A stretch of 8,387 nt of DNA from an uncultured Pseudomonas sp. (lineage in GTDB: Bacteria > Pseudomonadota > Gammaproteobacteria > Pseudomonadales > Pseudomonadaceae), in contig CAMPJN010000152.1 in the NCBI GenBank assembly GCA_946886875.1, positions 1 through 8,387 on the forward strand, written 5' to 3'. Made by a program: the position numbers and the translations under genes. Each line of letters begins with the position of its first letter. Position 1 is the stretch's first letter. Below, piece by piece: positions 7,203 to 8,387 of this stretch. The notes beneath the pieces are model-generated. The model searched no databases and was not told the DNA's origin. It was given only the letters and a program-made list of their open reading frames with translations.

Positions 7203-8072
7203 TCAGTCTGCGCTTGCCATATCGCCAAGGTCGTCCAGGGCGAACAGCGGCGAGGCTATCGTCGGATCATCGGCATCGGCCACCAGCAACAAGCGACCGT
7301 CGGCCTGGAAGGCCAAACCCTCGACTTTCACCCGTGGCGTCAGCTTCATCATCCGCGCGATCTTGAAACTCTGATCGAAACGTCCAAGCACGCTGCCCGC
7401 GCATTCGCCGTCCAGGTAGCTGGAGCCGCCGCCCTCCGCCGCCGCGCTGAAGTACAGCTGCCCGCAGGGACTCAGGCAAAGGTCGGTAAAGCTCAGTGGC
7501 AGTCCGTCCAGATCGGCCAATTGCACCGGCAGAATATGCGACAGCGCAGCCGCGCTTAGCTGGTCGTTATCGAGATCAAGCAACAGCTGCTGCAGGTCGA
7601 GGAATACCAGCGCATTCTCCCCGCCAGCGCCGTTGCCGCGTTGCGCCAGGAGCAACTGTCCGCCACGGACGACGCCACCTTCAATGTTCAATTCCTGGAA
7701 CTGCTCGGCAAGCGCCTGATACAAGGGCGCGCGGTCAATCACCCGCACGACGCCGGCGCGAACCAGGCAACCACGGCGTCGCTGCCCGGTGGAGCCCGAC
7801 CCCAGCGCCAGCAAGGCACCGTCGGGTAATAGCAGCAGCGCTTCGAAATCCGCCTTGAGGCGTTTGCGCGATTTAGGATCAGCCGGTAACTCGCCGGGCA
7901 GCAGCGCCAGTCCGGCCTGCCAGACGCCGGTCAGGCTATAACGCTGCAGACTCAGTTCATCGTCAGCTACCAGCCACAGACTCTGGTCCTGGCAGACCAG
8001 GCCGCTGGCCGCCGACTGGCGCAAATGGCCGATCACCCGCAGCGACAAGGGTTTATCTGAGGCTTTCAGCAC
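7203..8072 (-). CDS. Hypothetical protein, probable beta-propeller-like (DUF6929-type?)
   Basis: This 289-aa protein has no signal peptide or membrane helix. It consists of repeated short strands such as SLWLVADDEL near 31-40, ALLLLPDGALLALGSGS near 78-94, LCLSPCGQLYFSAA near the middle, and VEGLAFQADGRLLLVADADD near the end. This looks like propeller blades with Asp/Gly turns. A DFEAL motif at 75-79 followed by GSGS at 91-94 and an arginine cluster recalls the DUF6929 group, from memory and unverified. A catalytic function cannot be assigned; phytase-esterase-like folds are an alternative. The proposed start is GTG at 8070-8072, 10 nt after the ptsP stop, with no strong Shine-Dalgarno, so it is probably translated by coupling from ptsP and the exact start is uncertain. 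Confidence 0.75.
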   Translation of the reverse strand: MLKASDKPLSLRVIGHLRQSAASGLVCQDQSLWLVADDELSLQRYSLTGVWQAGLALLPGELPADPKSRKRLKADFEALLLLPDGALLALGSGSTGQRRRGCLVRAGVVRVIDRAPLYQALAEQFQELNIEGGVVRGGQLLLAQRGNGAGGENALVFLDLQQLLLDLDNDQLSAAALSHILPVQLADLDGLPLSFTDLCLSPCGQLYFSAAAEGGGSSYLDGECAGSVLGRFDQSFKIARMMKLTPRVKVEGLAFQADGRLLLVADADDPTIASPLFALDDLGDMASAD

Positions 8073-8082
8073 CGCACCGCGC

Positions 8083-8387
8083 TCAGGATTGGATATCCGA
8101 GGCGGGATTGATCATGCGGCCCAAACCGAGATTGCTCAGGGCCAGGGCCAGGGTGCTATGGATCACCTGCGGGCTGTCGATGGTCATGACCTGAGCCAGC
8201 AACTCCTTGGCCCTGGCCATGCTGATCTGACGCAACAGCCATTTAACCTTGGGCAGGTTGGTGGCGTTCATCGACAGACTGTCGAAACCCATGGCCATCA
8301 GCAGCACCGCCGCCGAAGGATCACCGGCCATCTCGCCGCAGATGCTCACCGGCTTGCCCTCGGCATGGGCGTCGGCGACCACCTTGC
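8083..8387 (-). CDS. ptsP: Phosphoenolpyruvate--protein phosphotransferase PtsP (EI-Ntr), C-terminal fragment
   Basis: Only the last 101 codons are in the window; the gene continues beyond the right edge. The fragment is the end of the PEP-binding TIM-barrel domain of enzyme I proteins. It contains VSICGEMAGDP, whose Cys is the proton donor in the family, then LLMAMGFDSLSMN and a helical dimerisation tail ending in DIQS. EI-Ntr starts the nitrogen phosphotransferase relay by taking phosphate from PEP and passing it to the NPr protein. Assignment to PtsP rather than the sugar-PTS enzyme I rests on the ending and on the Pseudomonas-like gene order towards lgt-thyA; the GAF domain that would prove it lies outside. 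The downstream hypothetical gene starts 10 nt after its stop. Confidence 0.9.
   Translation of the reverse strand, partial: KVVADAHAEGKPVSICGEMAGDPSAAVLLMAMGFDSLSMNATNLPKVKWLLRQISMARAKELLAQVMTIDSPQVIHSTLALALSNLGLGRMINPASDIQS

Noticed and set aside
1..8387. tRNA genes, CRISPR arrays, riboswitches
   Set aside because: I saw no cloverleaf-like sequence, regularly spaced repeats or recognisable riboswitch core in either strand.

Overview
The window looks like a Pseudomonas-type gammaproteobacterial chromosome interrupted by one end of an integrated mobile element. From about 4122 to the right edge the DNA is GC-rich and carries core genes in the order (right to left) ptsP, a hypothetical propeller-like gene, an NRDE/TANGO2-family gene, a TauE/SafE permease, lgt and thyA. 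From memory this matches the ptsP-lgt-thyA neighbourhood of Pseudomonas. All are on the minus strand except the NRDE gene. Left of about 4122 the DNA is visibly more AT-rich, with different codon use.

Region 1 to ~4122 is the end of an element inserted inside thyA. It carries three minus-strand genes in tight tandem, each overlapping the next by 4 nt (GTGA at 2741-2744, ATGA at 393-396), and each start has a G-rich Shine-Dalgarno about 7 nt upstream. The first gene encodes a full-catalytic-set tyrosine recombinase (415 aa). The second encodes a 783-aa protein with a tyrosine-recombinase C-terminal fold that lacks two catalytic residues and carries a C-terminal cysteine cluster. The third is cut off at the left edge after 132 codons. 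This is a recombinase-trio module of the general kind seen in Tn554-like elements, RIT elements and the gamma-Mobile-Trio islands. Which class it belongs to cannot be settled here. The cargo and far end lie outside the window.

Region ~4122 to 4637 is the 5' part of thyA. The protein follows the family up to residue 172, past catalytic Cys146, and then runs into 14 element-encoded residues and a stop. It lacks roughly the last 90 residues, including dUMP-binding positions, so this copy should be inactive. Cells would need another thymidylate synthase, a regenerated copy at the far end, or thymidine salvage.

Region 4634 to 6229 is a compact TauE-lgt-thyA operon (9-nt gap, then a 4-nt overlap). 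Region 6230 to 6425 is the divergent intergenic space, holding a 60-bp inverted-repeat sequence that looks like a tiny mobile-element remnant. Region 6426 to 7172 is the NRDE gene, which converges on the ptsP-linked pair at 7203-8387. The accessory biology of interest is the recombinase trio and its choice of thyA as target.
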